Positions 39,624 to 49,016 are shown, counted from the first letter of the stretch. The stretch is DNA of 64,000 bases from Vandammella animalimorsus (GCF_002285285.1 NZ_NSJF01000002.1:558001-622000), one strand, 5' to 3'. Numbers and translations are program-made. The notes: generated from the sequence alone by a model not told the origin.

Positions 39624-40211
39624 TCAAAGTGGCGCAGCGAACGGGTCGTCCTGCGGGTTCTCGCTCCAGAGGTACTCGCAATGCCGGGCGATGCGCCGGG
39701 CTTCTTCCAGGCCGCAGCGCTCGGCAATGAAGGCCAGGGCCATGTCCATGCCCGCCGACACGCCCGAAGAGGTGTGGAACTTGCCGGCCTGCACCCAGCG
39801 CGCGCGCGGCTGCCACAGCACCTGGGGGCCGCAGCCTTGCACCCAGGCAAAGGCTTTCTTGTTGCTCGTGGCGCGCAGCCCGTCCAGCGCTCCGGTGGCC
39901 GCCAGCAGCGCCGCGCCCGTGCACACCGAAAGCACCGTGTGCGCCTGCGCCACCCACTGGCGCAGCGCCTGCAGGAAATGCGCATCCTGCACCAGCGCCC
40001 GCGTGCCCTGGCCGCCAGGCACCAGCAGCAGCGCCTGCGCCGGCAGCTCTTTGAGCGCCGTCGTCATCACCTCGAAGCCCGCGCGGCTGCGCACCAGCCC
40101 GCCGTGCTGCGACACATAGTGCAAGCTCGCGCCTGCGTGCTGCAGCATCTCCACCGGCCCCATCAAGTCCAGCGCGTCGTAGTCGGCAAACAGCAGGCAA
40201 TAGCAATCCAT
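39624..40211 (-). CDS. DJ-1/PfpI family protein (isonitrile-hydratase-like)
   Basis: A protein of about 195 residues with a class I glutamine-amidotransferase-like fold. The nucleophile elbow is VLSVCTGAALLAATG (Cys), preceded by LLVPGGQGTRAL and followed by FHTSSGVSAGMDMAL, the pattern of GlxA/InhA-like proteins without the AraC HTH. ATG 40211 is preferred over 40217 because GAGGAG then sits 6 nt upstream. It may hydrate isonitriles or act as a glyoxalase; the sequence does not decide. It is monocistronic, convergent with mrdA. Confidence 0.85.
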   Translation of the reverse strand: MDCYCLLFADYDALDLMGPVEMLQHAGASLHYVSQHGGLVRSRAGFEVMTTALKELPAQALLLVPGGQGTRALVQDAHFLQALRQWVAQAHTVLSVCTGAALLAATGALDGLRATSNKKAFAWVQGCGPQVLWQPRARWVQAGKFHTSSGVSAGMDMALAFIAERCGLEEARRIARHCEYLWSENPQDDPFAAPL

Positions 40212-40354
40212 GGTCATCTCCTCGAAATGCACAGTCCATTCGTGACGCGGCAGTATCGGCCCATGCTGGCGTGGGCAGAGGCGGCTTGCCGCTCTCGCAG
40301 CATCGTGATCGTGCGCCATAGTAGCCGGGATCGGGCACGCACGGGATCAGGCAT

Positions 40355-41662
40355 TCAGTGCGCCGCAAAGCGCACCCAGGCCTGCAGACCGCCGCCTGTG
40401 CGGTTGCGCAGTTGCAGTTGCGCGCCCTGGCCCTGCAGCAGGTTGCGGGCGATGGTCAGGCCCAGACCGGAGCCGCCGCTGGCGCGGTTGCGCGAGGCTT
40501 CGACGCGGTAGAAGGGCTCGAACACGCGCGCCAGCTCGTGCGGGGGCAGGCCGGGGCCGCGGTCCTGGATGCAGATGTGGCTGCCGCTGGCGTCCTGGCT
40601 GAGCACGATGCCTGCCTCGCGTCCGTGGGCCAGGGCGTTGTCCAGCAGGTTTTGCAGCGCGCGCCGGGTGGCGCGCGGGGCGCAGCGCACGGGCGCGGGC
40701 AGCCGGCCTTGCAGGCTGACAGCGTGGCCCAGGTCCTCGGCCTGTTCGATCAGGATGTCGACCAGGGCGTTCAGGTCAGTGGCGACCAGGGACTCCTGCA
40801 CGTGTTCGCTGCGGGCGTAATCCAGCCCTTCCTGGATCAGCGCCAGCATGCCGTCGATGTCCTGCCCGGCGGCCTGGCGCTCGGCGGCGGTGGGCAGCTG
40901 GTCCAGGCGCAGGCGCAGCCGGGTCAGCGGGGTTTTCAGGTCGTGCGAGATGGAGGCCAGGATGCGCGTGCGCTCGGCCAGGTTTTTTTGCAGCGCGGCC
41001 TGCATGGCGTTGAAAGCGGCGCTGGCCTGCTGCACTTCGGCCGGGCCGCAGCAGGCCAGCGGGGGCGCGTCCAGGTTGCTGGCCAGCGCCTGCGCGGCCT
41101 GCGTGAAGCGTTGCAGCGGCCGCGTGAGCTGGCGCACGGCGTACAGGGCCACGGCCATGACGCCCAGGGAGAGCAGCAGCAGGTACAGGGCGATGACGTA
41201 GATGGGCGGGGGTGACAGGGGCGGCTGGGCCGGCAGCGTGACCAGCAGCGCCTCCCGGGCGTCGAGCGGCACGACGATGGCCGGCGCCTGGCCGCGCAGG
41301 ATCAGGTGCGCCGATGGCGCCTGGCCCTGCCGGGCCAGCTGCTGCTGCAGGCCGTTCATGAGGCGCGCCAGCTCGTGCAGCGCGACGGGGGCGGGCAGCC
41401 CGGCCAGGGGCAGGATGTCGATGCCGTAGAGCTCGCCGCGGCCGAGCGCGGGCAGCCACTGGCGCCGCGCCTGCGGCGGCTGCTGGGCCAGGAAGCGGTG
41501 GATGAAGGCGGTGTCGGCGGCCAGGAAGTCGTAGAGCTTGTCGCGCATGCGCCAGGCGCCGCTGGCCATGACGGCGAAGCTGAGCAGCTGCATGGCGATG
41601 GTCGTGGCCAGCAGGATGAGCACCATGCGCCCGGCCAGCGTGGGGCTGCGCCGGGCCTTCAT
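40355..41662 (-). CDS. two-component sensor histidine kinase (EnvZ type)
   Basis: A protein of 435 residues. Two transmembrane helices (about 12-33 and 165-185) enclose a periplasmic sensor loop of about 130 residues. A HAMP linker (VRQLTRPLQRFTQAAQALA) is followed by the H-box ASISHDLKTPLTRLRLRLD, the N-box NLLDNALAHG and the G-boxes DRGPGLP and GSGLGLTIA. It is coupled by ATGA to the response regulator upstream. Its divergent neighbour is the ABC/LolA-like operon, the likely target. The signal is unknown. Confidence 0.93.
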   Translation of the reverse strand: MKARRSPTLAGRMVLILLATTIAMQLLSFAVMASGAWRMRDKLYDFLAADTAFIHRFLAQQPPQARRQWLPALGRGELYGIDILPLAGLPAPVALHELARLMNGLQQQLARQGQAPSAHLILRGQAPAIVVPLDAREALLVTLPAQPPLSPPPIYVIALYLLLLSLGVMAVALYAVRQLTRPLQRFTQAAQALASNLDAPPLACCGPAEVQQASAAFNAMQAALQKNLAERTRILASISHDLKTPLTRLRLRLDQLPTAAERQAAGQDIDGMLALIQEGLDYARSEHVQESLVATDLNALVDILIEQAEDLGHAVSLQGRLPAPVRCAPRATRRALQNLLDNALAHGREAGIVLSQDASGSHICIQDRGPGLPPHELARVFEPFYRVEASRNRASGGSGLGLTIARNLLQGQGAQLQLRNRTGGGLQAWVRFAAH

Positions 41663-42429
41663 GGCGCGTCTGCCTGGCCAAAGCCCTGCGGGCGCGTGGC
41701 ATGGCCGCTGACCTGCCGGCACAGCACGTAGCCTTCGCCGCGGATGGTCTTGATGTAGCTGGGCTCGCGCGCGGTATCGCCCAGGCGCTTGCGTAGCCGG
41801 CTCACGCGCAGGTCGATGGCGCGGTCGAACAGCTCGGCGTCGCGCCCGGCCAGGCCGGTGAGCAGGGCGTCGCGGCTGACCACTTTCAGCGGATGGTCGA
41901 GCAGAAAGCGCAGCAGTGCGTATTCGGCCGCCTGCAGCAAGGTGATGGTGCCGCCGCGGGCGATGAGGTGGCGCTGCACGGTGTCCAGCGTCCAGTCGCC
42001 AAAGGTCAGGTAGCGGGCAGTTTCGTCGCGCGGCGAGCCCGGCGGCAGCATGCGCGCGCGGCGCAGCACGGCGCGCACGCGGGCCAGCAGCTCGCGCGGC
42101 ACGAAGGGCTTGGGCACGTAGTCGTCGGCCCCCATTTCCAAGCCGATGATGCGGTCCACGTCGTCGGCCATGGCGGTGAGCATCAGCACTGGCGTGCTGG
42201 CGTGGGCGGCTTGGGTGCGCAGCCAGCGAAACAGCGTCTGGCCGTCCTCGCCGGGCAGCATCAGGTCCAGCACGATGGCATCCACCGGGCTGCGCGCCAG
42301 CACGGCGCGCATGGCCTGCCCGTCGGCGGCGCAGCTGACTCTGACGCCTTGCCGGCCCAGGTAATCGGCCAGCAGGCGGCGGATGTCGGGGTCGTCATCG
42401 ACGATGAGCAGGTGGTCGGTCTGGGACAT
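41659..42429 (-). CDS. OmpR/PhoB-family response regulator
   Basis: A protein of 256 residues. The receiver domain has acidic DDDPD and the phospho-Asp in IVLDLMLPGEDG; Thr in LMLTAMAD and Lys in YVPKPF complete the site. The winged-helix output domain ends with SRLRKRLGD and IKTIRGEGYVL. The open frame runs far upstream, but ATG 42429 starts the receiver. It is divergent from the ABC transporter operon, with 213 bp between them, and likely binds there. Confidence 0.95.
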   Translation of the reverse strand: MSQTDHLLIVDDDPDIRRLLADYLGRQGVRVSCAADGQAMRAVLARSPVDAIVLDLMLPGEDGQTLFRWLRTQAAHASTPVLMLTAMADDVDRIIGLEMGADDYVPKPFVPRELLARVRAVLRRARMLPPGSPRDETARYLTFGDWTLDTVQRHLIARGGTITLLQAAEYALLRFLLDHPLKVVSRDALLTGLAGRDAELFDRAIDLRVSRLRKRLGDTAREPSYIKTIRGEGYVLCRQVSGHATRPQGFGQADAP

Positions 42430-42642
42430 GGCGCCATTGTGCGGGCCTTTCTGTGTCGGTGTGTGTCGCTGCCTTGCTGGAATGTCTCCAGCGCGGGCCG
42501 CGACAGCCGCGCATACAAATCGGCCCTGCCGCGGATAAACGCCCGACACCTTGTCGCGCTGCAATGCCAGCAGCCACAACCAGCAGGCAGCCGCCCGGAG
42601 CGCCGTGGCCGGCCCTGCGTTGCAGACAAGGAGAGTGCGAAC
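42430..42642. promoter_or_regulatory. divergent control region between the response regulator and the ABC operon
   Basis: A 213-bp gap between two divergent starts. It must contain both promoters and the likely response-regulator binding sites; a direct GTGTCGGTGTGTGTCG pattern lies near 42452-42468. AAGGAG lies 8 nt before ATG 42643. No certain -10 was identified. Confidence 0.4.
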
Positions 42643-43404
42643 ATGAGCGAGATCGAGAGGAGGCCAGCGCCCTGTGTGGCGTCGTTGCGCCAGGTCGGCA
42701 AGCGCTACCGCATGGGCCAGGCCACGGTGGTGGCGCTGGATGCGGTGAACCTGGACATCGAACGGGGCTGCGTCACCGTGGTGGCCGGCCCCTCTGGCTG
42801 CGGCAAGAGCACGCTGCTGCACATGGTGGGTCTGCTGGACCGCCCCGACGAGGGCCGCGTGAGCGTGGACGGCCATGACCCGGCCGCCCTGCACGACGAC
42901 GCGCTGTCGCGCTTTCGTGGCCGGCACATCGGTTTCGTCTTCCAGTCCTTCAACCTGCTGCCGGTGCTCAGCGCGCTGGAGAACGTGGAATACCCCATGC
43001 GGCTCGGCCAGCTCTCGCGCGCCGAGCGCTTGGTCCGCGCCCGGCAGATGCTGGCCGCCGTGGGCCTGACGGACAAGGCTGGGCACCGGCCCGACGAGCT
43101 CTCGGGCGGGCAGCGCCAGCGCGTGGCCATTGCTCGGGCGCTGGCCAACCAGCCCCCCATCGTGATCGCTGATGAGCCCACCGCCAATCTGGACCGCCAG
43201 ACGGGGGCCAGCATCATCGCGCTGCTGCGCCAGATGCAGGCCGAGATGGGCTGCTCCATCCTGCTGTCTTCGCACGACCCGGCCGTGATCGAGATGGCCG
43301 ACGTGCGCGTGAACCTGCTCGACGGCCGGGTGCTGGACATCAAGGACACGCGCCACAAGGCCCGATATCCCCGGGCGGATGCAGCTTTGCAGGTGCAGCC
43401 ATGA
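42643..43404 (+). CDS. LolD/MacB-type ABC transporter ATP-binding protein
   Basis: An ATPase of 253 residues. Walker A GPSGCGKST, the Q-loop FVFQSFNLLPVLSALENV, the signature LSGGQRQRVAIARAL, Walker B VIADEPTANLD and the switch His in LSSHDP are intact. The pattern FQSFNLLPVLSALENVE is that of the LolD/MacB/FtsE class, which works by mechanotransmission rather than classic transport. It is coupled by ATGA to an FtsX-type permease and is the first gene of a four-gene operon. Confidence 0.94.
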   Translation: MSEIERRPAPCVASLRQVGKRYRMGQATVVALDAVNLDIERGCVTVVAGPSGCGKSTLLHMVGLLDRPDEGRVSVDGHDPAALHDDALSRFRGRHIGFVFQSFNLLPVLSALENVEYPMRLGQLSRAERLVRARQMLAAVGLTDKAGHRPDELSGGQRQRVAIARALANQPPIVIADEPTANLDRQTGASIIALLRQMQAEMGCSILLSSHDPAVIEMADVRVNLLDGRVLDIKDTRHKARYPRADAALQVQP

Positions 43405-44822
43405 AGACCTTCTCGCTTGCTCTGCGCAACGTGCTGCGCAACCGCCGAAGAACCCTGATCACCCTGGGCGCCATCGGCGTGGCCGCCGCCGCCATCGTGG
43501 TGCTGGCCGGCTATGTCTCGGCCACCATCCAGGGCCTTCAGACCATGACGGTGCGCAGCACCGGCCATTTGCACGTGATGGTCGAAGGCTGGCTGGACTT
43601 TGGCCGCGCCGCCCCCAGCCAGTACGCGCTGCGCGATGCCGATGACGTGCAGCGCCTGCTGGAGGAGGACGAAGCGCTCCGCCCCATGCTGCGCGTGCTC
43701 TCGCCCATGCTGCAAGTGCAGGGCGTGGCTGGCTACTTCGAGACCGGCAACTCCTCGACTTTCGTCGCCGCCGGCTGGTCGCCCGGGCCGCGCCAGCGCA
43801 TGCTGGATTGGGACGGCCTGGGCACTGGCCATCCACCCATGGCGGCCAACCTGGATCCGGCCCGGCCCGATGCCGGCACGATCGGCGTGGGCCTGGCGCA
43901 GCTGCTGGGCATGTGCGATGCGCTGAAAATCAGCGACTGCGCCGCCCGACCGACCGACACGGCCGATGCCGACGCGCCGACCATCGGCCAAGACCTGGCC
44001 GAGCTGGGCCAGCAGGCACGCACGCTGGCACGCAGCGAGCAGCAACGCCCCTCGACCGACGAGGTCGCCATCGAGCTGATGGCCGCCAGCAGTGGCGGTG
44101 CGCCCAACATCGTGCGCATGCCCATCCGCCAGGCCCAGCGCCTGGGCCAGCGCGAGCTGGACATGATGTACGTGGGCATGCCGCTGCCCCTGGCGCAGCG
44201 GCTGGTGTTCGGCCCCGATGGCAAGGACGTGTCGGCACTGGTGCTGCAACTGCACCGCACCGAGCAGCTGCCCGCCGCCCAGGCGCGCGTGCACACGCTG
44301 CTGCAGCAGCGCTACCAGACACAGGGCGGGCAGAAGCTGCAAGTGCGCAACTTCATGGACGTGCAGCCCGCCTACGGCCAGATCGTCGCCATGTTCAACA
44401 CCCTGCTGGGCTTCGTGACGTTGCTGATGCTGGTGGTTACGCTGTTCTCGGTGGCCAACACCGTCAACATGGCCGTCAGCGAGCGCGTCCATGAAATCGG
44501 CACGCTGCGCGCCATGGGCCTGACACGCGGCGACATCCTGCGCTTGTTCCTCGCAGAAGGCGGCCTGCTGGGGCTGCTGGGCGGCAGCCTGGGCGTGCTG
44601 TCGGCCATGGCGCTTTCGGTCTGGGGCATCAACCGGGCCGGCCTGAGTTGGACGCCCCCGGGCAGCACCACGTCCGTGCCCATCCAGATCGACATCGCGG
44701 GCAATCTTGCCCTGTGCGCCGCCATCGTGGGCCTGATGGCGCTGATCGCCTGCCTGTCCTCGTGGTGGCCCGCCCGCCGCGCCTCGCATCAGCAAATCGT
44801 GGAGGCCTTGAGCCATGTCTAA
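43401..44822 (+). CDS. FtsX/LolCE-type ABC permease
   Basis: A protein of 473 residues. The first transmembrane helix (about 20-42) precedes a large periplasmic domain (about 45-320). Three C-terminal transmembrane helices (about 340-365, 385-412, 430-455) carry the FtsX core, with SVANTVNMAVSERVHEIGTLRAMG in part as the family motif. This is the type VII fold of LolC/LolE/MacB. Only one permease gene is present, so a homodimer is expected. It overlaps the ATPase gene by ATGA and the next gene by 8 nt. Confidence 0.92.
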   Translation: MKTFSLALRNVLRNRRRTLITLGAIGVAAAAIVVLAGYVSATIQGLQTMTVRSTGHLHVMVEGWLDFGRAAPSQYALRDADDVQRLLEEDEALRPMLRVLSPMLQVQGVAGYFETGNSSTFVAAGWSPGPRQRMLDWDGLGTGHPPMAANLDPARPDAGTIGVGLAQLLGMCDALKISDCAARPTDTADADAPTIGQDLAELGQQARTLARSEQQRPSTDEVAIELMAASSGGAPNIVRMPIRQAQRLGQRELDMMYVGMPLPLAQRLVFGPDGKDVSALVLQLHRTEQLPAAQARVHTLLQQRYQTQGGQKLQVRNFMDVQPAYGQIVAMFNTLLGFVTLLMLVVTLFSVANTVNMAVSERVHEIGTLRAMGLTRGDILRLFLAEGGLLGLLGGSLGVLSAMALSVWGINRAGLSWTPPGSTTSVPIQIDIAGNLALCAAIVGLMALIACLSSWWPARRASHQQIVEALSHV

Positions 44823-45693
44823 AGCATCCATCAAAACGGCAAACCCTTCGCTTGGCCCGCTGCCCCATCGCCGGGCGCTGGCGCTGGCCGCGCTGACCAC
44901 TCTGCTGGCTTGGCCATTGACCCTGGCGCGGGCCGACGAGGCCGTCAGCGATGCCCAGGCCCAGGCATGGCTGGAGCGCAGCGACCAGATCCGCAACCTG
45001 CCCGGCAGCTTTGCGCTGCGCAACACGCTGACCGAGTTCCGCCACGGCAAACAAAGCGCGCAGTCCGTGCTCACCGTGTTCGCGCGCCCGGCCGCCAGCG
45101 GCGGGCAGTTCGACAACCTGATCCGCTTCGAATCGCCCGCGCGCGACCACGGCAAGCTGATGCTGCGCAACGGCTTGGAGCTGTGGTTCTACGACCCCTC
45201 GACGCGCGCCAGCGTGCGCATCTCGCCCCAGCAGCGCCTGCTGGGCCAGGCCAGCAACGGCGACGTGATGAGCACCCGCCTGGCCAGGGACTACACAGCC
45301 AGCTTCGTCCAGCGGGAGACGATTCGTGACGGCGACCGGCAAGAGCGCGCCACCCTCCAGCTCAAGCTGCTGGCGCAGCGCGGCGATGTGCCTTACGCCG
45401 CCATCGACTACTGGATCGACGCCAGCAGCCACCGGCCCGTGATGGCGCGCTACCGCAGCGCCGAAGGCCGCCTGCTGAAAACCGCCTACTTCCGCAAGTA
45501 CCAGGACGTGCTGGGCGAGCAGCGCCCCACCGAGACCGTGATCATCGACGGCATGAGCCCGGATTGGGTGACCCTGATGACGCAAAGCCAGCACCGCCTG
45601 CAGGACATTCCCGCCACCTGGATGCAGCGCGACTACCTGCCCCGCTTCACGGGCGAGGCGGCCTCCGAAACGCCCGCGCAGGCCCAGCCATGA
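44815..45693 (+). CDS. LolA-like outer-membrane lipoprotein-sorting family protein
   Basis: A protein of 292 residues. A long signal peptide ends at TLARA-DE. The mature part has the features of the outer-membrane lipoprotein-sorting (LolA_like) family: an N-terminal helix, then strands with SVLTVFARP, LMLRNGLELWFYDPSTRASVRISPQQRLLGQASNGDV, and AAIDYWIDASSHRPVMARYRS. The half-barrel would carry a lipid or lipoprotein in the periplasm. It is not the housekeeping LolA, since it belongs to an operon with its own ATPase and permease. It overlaps both neighbours. Confidence 0.82.
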   Translation: MSKASIKTANPSLGPLPHRRALALAALTTLLAWPLTLARADEAVSDAQAQAWLERSDQIRNLPGSFALRNTLTEFRHGKQSAQSVLTVFARPAASGGQFDNLIRFESPARDHGKLMLRNGLELWFYDPSTRASVRISPQQRLLGQASNGDVMSTRLARDYTASFVQRETIRDGDRQERATLQLKLLAQRGDVPYAAIDYWIDASSHRPVMARYRSAEGRLLKTAYFRKYQDVLGEQRPTETVIIDGMSPDWVTLMTQSQHRLQDIPATWMQRDYLPRFTGEAASETPAQAQP

Positions 45694-46919
45694 CAGCGCC
45701 CCTGCCTATGCCCCCGGCCCGTCTGCTCGCGCCCAGGCAACGGGCGGCCGCCCGGCTGGGCGGCCTGCTGGGGCTGGGCCTGGCCGTCCTGCCGCTAGCC
45801 GCCCAGAGCCTTGACCCACTGTCGCTGCAAGCCGATGGCGCGGCGACCCGACAGGCGGCAGACCCGCTGGGGCTGCGGGTGGAGCTGTCGCAACAGTGGC
45901 TCGGGCGACGCAGCCTGCCGGCCACCGCCGTCTCCGCGCAGCAGCAAGGCTTCGTGCTGGACTTCCGGCGCGAATGGCCACTGGGCAACCGCACGCGGGC
46001 GGGGCTGTCCAACCGCGCTGAACGCCTGTGGTCATCGGCCCGCACGCAAACGCGCAATGCCTTGCGCGAGGCCTACGTCAGCCACCAATGGGCCAGCGGC
46101 TGGTTCATCGACGCCGGGCGCATCAACTGGCGCCACGGCGTGGCCAGCGGCTTCAACCCCACCGACTTCTTGCGCGACGGCGCAGGCATCGTGCAAGCCA
46201 CGCAGGACCCTCGCGCGTTGCGCGAAAACCGCCTGGGCACCGTCATGCTGCGCCAGCAATGGCTGGGCGAGGCCGGCTCGATCCAAGCGGCCCTGATCCC
46301 GGCCATCGCGCACGGCAACGACGACCCCCGCGCCTTCGGCTGGCGGCGTACCAACGCGCGCGACGCGCTGCTGCTCAAGCTGGCCCCCACGCTGGGCGAA
46401 CGCAGCACCTTTGACGCCATCGCCTACTGGCGACATGGCGATGCCCCCCGCTGGGGCGCCAACCTGACCTACCTGGCCACCGATGCTTGGGTGCTGCATG
46501 CCGAAATCGCCTACGCCCAGCGCGGCACGCTGCCCACCGCGCTGCGCCCGCCCACCTGGCGCGCAGCGGATGAGCAGCGTTGGGGCCTGGACCACGCCCT
46601 GGGCGCCACCTGGACCAGCGCCAGCGGCCCGGTCTGGACCATCGAGCTGCAACGCGACGCCCGACAGCAAAGCAGGGCCGCCTTCGTGCGCATGGCCTGG
46701 GACAAACCGCTGGGCTGGCCCGGCACCCAGCTGGCGGCCTTTGTGCGCCAGGACCTGGACCATGCCCGTCGCTGGTGGCAGCTCGATCTGAACTGGCACC
46801 TGAGCGGGCGCCACAGCCTGTCGCTGCTGCTGGGCGGCACAGCTGGCCGTTCGGCGCGGCTGGCGCACGCAGGCGGGGCGCGCCATCGCGCCGCGCTGGC
46901 TTGGCGTGTGAGTCTTTGA
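45690..46919 (+). CDS. putative outer-membrane beta-barrel protein of the ABC/LolA-like operon
   Basis: A protein of 409 residues. The signal peptide ends near LAAQS. Alternating hydrophobic/polar strands with many aromatic residues follow (LRVELSQQWLG, FVLDFRREWPL, LREAYVSHQW, WFIDAGRINWRHG, GFNPTDFLRDG), and the last residues (ALAWRVSL) resemble a barrel end. The segment NPTDFLRD is reminiscent of DUF1302-type barrels. It is the fourth gene, coupled by ATGA to the LolA-like gene, and is the expected acceptor in the outer membrane. No named family is certain. Confidence 0.7.
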   Translation: MTAPLPMPPARLLAPRQRAAARLGGLLGLGLAVLPLAAQSLDPLSLQADGAATRQAADPLGLRVELSQQWLGRRSLPATAVSAQQQGFVLDFRREWPLGNRTRAGLSNRAERLWSSARTQTRNALREAYVSHQWASGWFIDAGRINWRHGVASGFNPTDFLRDGAGIVQATQDPRALRENRLGTVMLRQQWLGEAGSIQAALIPAIAHGNDDPRAFGWRRTNARDALLLKLAPTLGERSTFDAIAYWRHGDAPRWGANLTYLATDAWVLHAEIAYAQRGTLPTALRPPTWRAADEQRWGLDHALGATWTSASGPVWTIELQRDARQQSRAAFVRMAWDKPLGWPGTQLAAFVRQDLDHARRWWQLDLNWHLSGRHSLSLLLGGTAGRSARLAHAGGARHRAALAWRVSL

Positions 46920-46988
46920 GTGGTTGGCTGACTTGGGGCAGGCGCTGTTCCTGACGACTTTGGGAGTTGAGGACAGGCGCTCAATGGC

Positions 46989-47750
46989 TCAGCGCACAAA
47001 GGCATCCCAGAGCGAGCGGACGATCAGCAGCGAGACCACGGCCACGAAGATCCAGCGCACGAAGCCTGAGCCATAGCGCAGCGCCATGAACGTGCCCAGC
47101 ATGCTGCCCAGCACGTTGGCCAGCGCCAGCGGCACGGTCAGGTGCCACCAGATATAGCCGCCCAGGCCCAGCAGCAAGATCGAGGCGCAGTTGGTGGAGA
47201 TGTTCAGCAGCTTGGCGCTGGCCGAGGCGTTGAGGAAGTCGTAGCCCAGCAGGCGCACCAGCGCAAACACGAAAAAGCTGCCGGTGCCCGGGCCGAAGAA
47301 GCCGTCGTAAAAGCCAATCGTCAGCCCCAGGCCGCTGGCCAGCGCGGCTTGCCGGCCTGTGCTGCCGCGCGGCTGGTGGTGGCTGCCCAAGTCTTTTTTG
47401 TACAGGGTGTAGAGCAGCACGGCCAGCAGCATAAAGGGCAGCAGCTTGCGCACCAGCTGGGCCGAGACCACCGTCACCGCCCAGGCGCCGAGCATGGCGC
47501 CGGCGAAGGCACAGGCCACGGCCGGCAGCAGCACGGCCCAGTCGAAGCGCACACGCTGCGCGTACTTCCAGGCCGCAAAGCTGGTGCCGAAGATGGCGCC
47601 GGTCTTGTTCGTGCCGCTGATCGTGGCGGGCGAGGCCAGCGGATAGACGGCAAACAGGGTGGGCAGCAACACCAGGCCGCCACCGCCGACGATGGAGTCA
47701 ACGAAGCCGGCAAACAGCGATGCGAACGAAACGATGAGCCACTCTTGCAT
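46989..47750 (-). CDS. TSUP-family (TauE/SafE) membrane transporter
   Basis: A protein of 253 residues with about eight transmembrane helices. The first repeat has the family motif FAGFVDSIVGGGGLVLLPTLF; ISGTNKTGAIFGTSFAAWKY and DGFFGPGTGSFF are also typical. It belongs to the sulfite/sulfoacetate/taurine export-type family; the substrate here is unknown. It is divergent from the CoA hydrolase gene, with an 87-bp gap. Confidence 0.9.
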   Translation of the reverse strand: MQEWLIVSFASLFAGFVDSIVGGGGLVLLPTLFAVYPLASPATISGTNKTGAIFGTSFAAWKYAQRVRFDWAVLLPAVACAFAGAMLGAWAVTVVSAQLVRKLLPFMLLAVLLYTLYKKDLGSHHQPRGSTGRQAALASGLGLTIGFYDGFFGPGTGSFFVFALVRLLGYDFLNASASAKLLNISTNCASILLLGLGGYIWWHLTVPLALANVLGSMLGTFMALRYGSGFVRWIFVAVVSLLIVRSLWDAFVR

Positions 47751-47837
47751 GGCGCGCGATTATCGGGCTTGCGCAGGCCGGGCAGCCTGCATAATCGGCG
47801 GCTTTGCTTGACTTGTGAACCATTCAGGAGACAACCC

Positions 47838-48950
47838 ATGAGCGATTCCCCAGAAATCCTGACCGAAGTGCGCGGCAAGACCGGCTTCATCACCCTCAAC
47901 CGCCCCAAAGCGCTCAATGCGCTGTCGCTGGGCATGGTGCGTGAGCTGGCCCGCGTGCTGCAGGCTTGGCGCGACGATCCGGCTGTGCTGGCCATTGCCA
48001 TTCGCGGCAATGGGCGCGAGGGGCCGTTCGGAGCGTTCTGCGCTGGCGGGGATATTCGCTTCCTGCACCGCGCCGGCAGTGATGGCAACCCGCAGTTGGA
48101 GGACTTCTTTACCGAGGAATACCAGCTCAACCACCTCACGCACCACCTGGGCAAGCCCTACATCGCCTTCATGGACGGCATCGTCATGGGCGGCGGCATG
48201 GGCATTTCGCAAGGGGCGGATCTGCGCATCGTCACCGAGCGCACCAAGATGGCCATGCCCGAGACCGGCATTGGCCTGTTCCCAGATGTGGGCGGCGGCT
48301 ACTTCCTCAGCCGTGCGCCGGGCCACGTGGGCGAATACCTGGCCTTGGTGGGCAACGTGATTGGCGCGGGCGATGCGTTGGCCTTTGGCCTGGCCGATGG
48401 TTTCATGCCCTCGGAAAAACTGGCCGCGCTGTGGGATGGTCTGGCCGGTGATTTTGCCGACTCCCAAGCCGTCAGCGACTATGTGCGCCAGCAGTTTGCC
48501 GCTGCGCCCGAAAGCCCGGCCAGCGCCCAGCGCGAGGCGATCGACCGCATCTTCGGCCTGGGCAGCGTCAAGGCCATCATCGAGGCCCTGGAGGGCGGCG
48601 CCCATGCAGACGGCCAAGCCACCTGGGCGGCCGAGACTGCGCAGACGCTGCGCAAGCGCTCGCCGCTGATGCTGCACGTGGTGCTGGAGCAAATCCGTCG
48701 CGGCCGCCAGCTCAGCCTGGCCGATGACCTGCGCATGGAGCGCGACCTGGTGCGCCACTGTTTCTACCTGCGCGATGAGCGCCAGAAGAACAGCGAGACC
48801 ATCGAGGGCATTCGCGCGCTGGCGGTGGACAAGGACCACCAGCCGCAGTGGAAGCCAGCGCGCATCGAGGAGGTGGACGAGCGCGAGGTGGCGGCATTCT
48901 TCGACAGCCCTTGGCCAACCGCAGCCCATCCGCTGGCGGCGCTGGACTGA
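47838..48950 (+). CDS. 3-hydroxyisobutyryl-CoA hydrolase-like protein
   Basis: A protein of 370 residues. The crotonase core has GAFCAGGDIRFLH and DGIVMGGGMGISQGADLRI, and the HIBYL-CoA hydrolase signature MPETGIGLFPDVGGGYFLSR is present in parts (PETGIGLFPDVGG). A C-terminal extension of about 150 residues is usual for this subfamily. It takes part in valine breakdown by removing CoA from 3-hydroxyisobutyryl-CoA. AGGAG lies 7 nt upstream of ATG 47838. Confidence 0.9.
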   Translation: MSDSPEILTEVRGKTGFITLNRPKALNALSLGMVRELARVLQAWRDDPAVLAIAIRGNGREGPFGAFCAGGDIRFLHRAGSDGNPQLEDFFTEEYQLNHLTHHLGKPYIAFMDGIVMGGGMGISQGADLRIVTERTKMAMPETGIGLFPDVGGGYFLSRAPGHVGEYLALVGNVIGAGDALAFGLADGFMPSEKLAALWDGLAGDFADSQAVSDYVRQQFAAAPESPASAQREAIDRIFGLGSVKAIIEALEGGAHADGQATWAAETAQTLRKRSPLMLHVVLEQIRRGRQLSLADDLRMERDLVRHCFYLRDERQKNSETIEGIRALAVDKDHQPQWKPARIEEVDEREVAAFFDSPWPTAAHPLAALD

Positions 48951-49016
48951 CTGGGTTTGGGGCAACTCAGGTAAAATGCCCAGCCTCTGCAGGCCGCGCA
49001 GCCTGCAAGCATCCGC

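Noticed and set aside
42430-43356. Upstream extension of the response regulator frame to 565 residues
   Set aside because: The extra sequence is antisense to the ABC ATPase gene; the receiver domain starts at ATG 42429.
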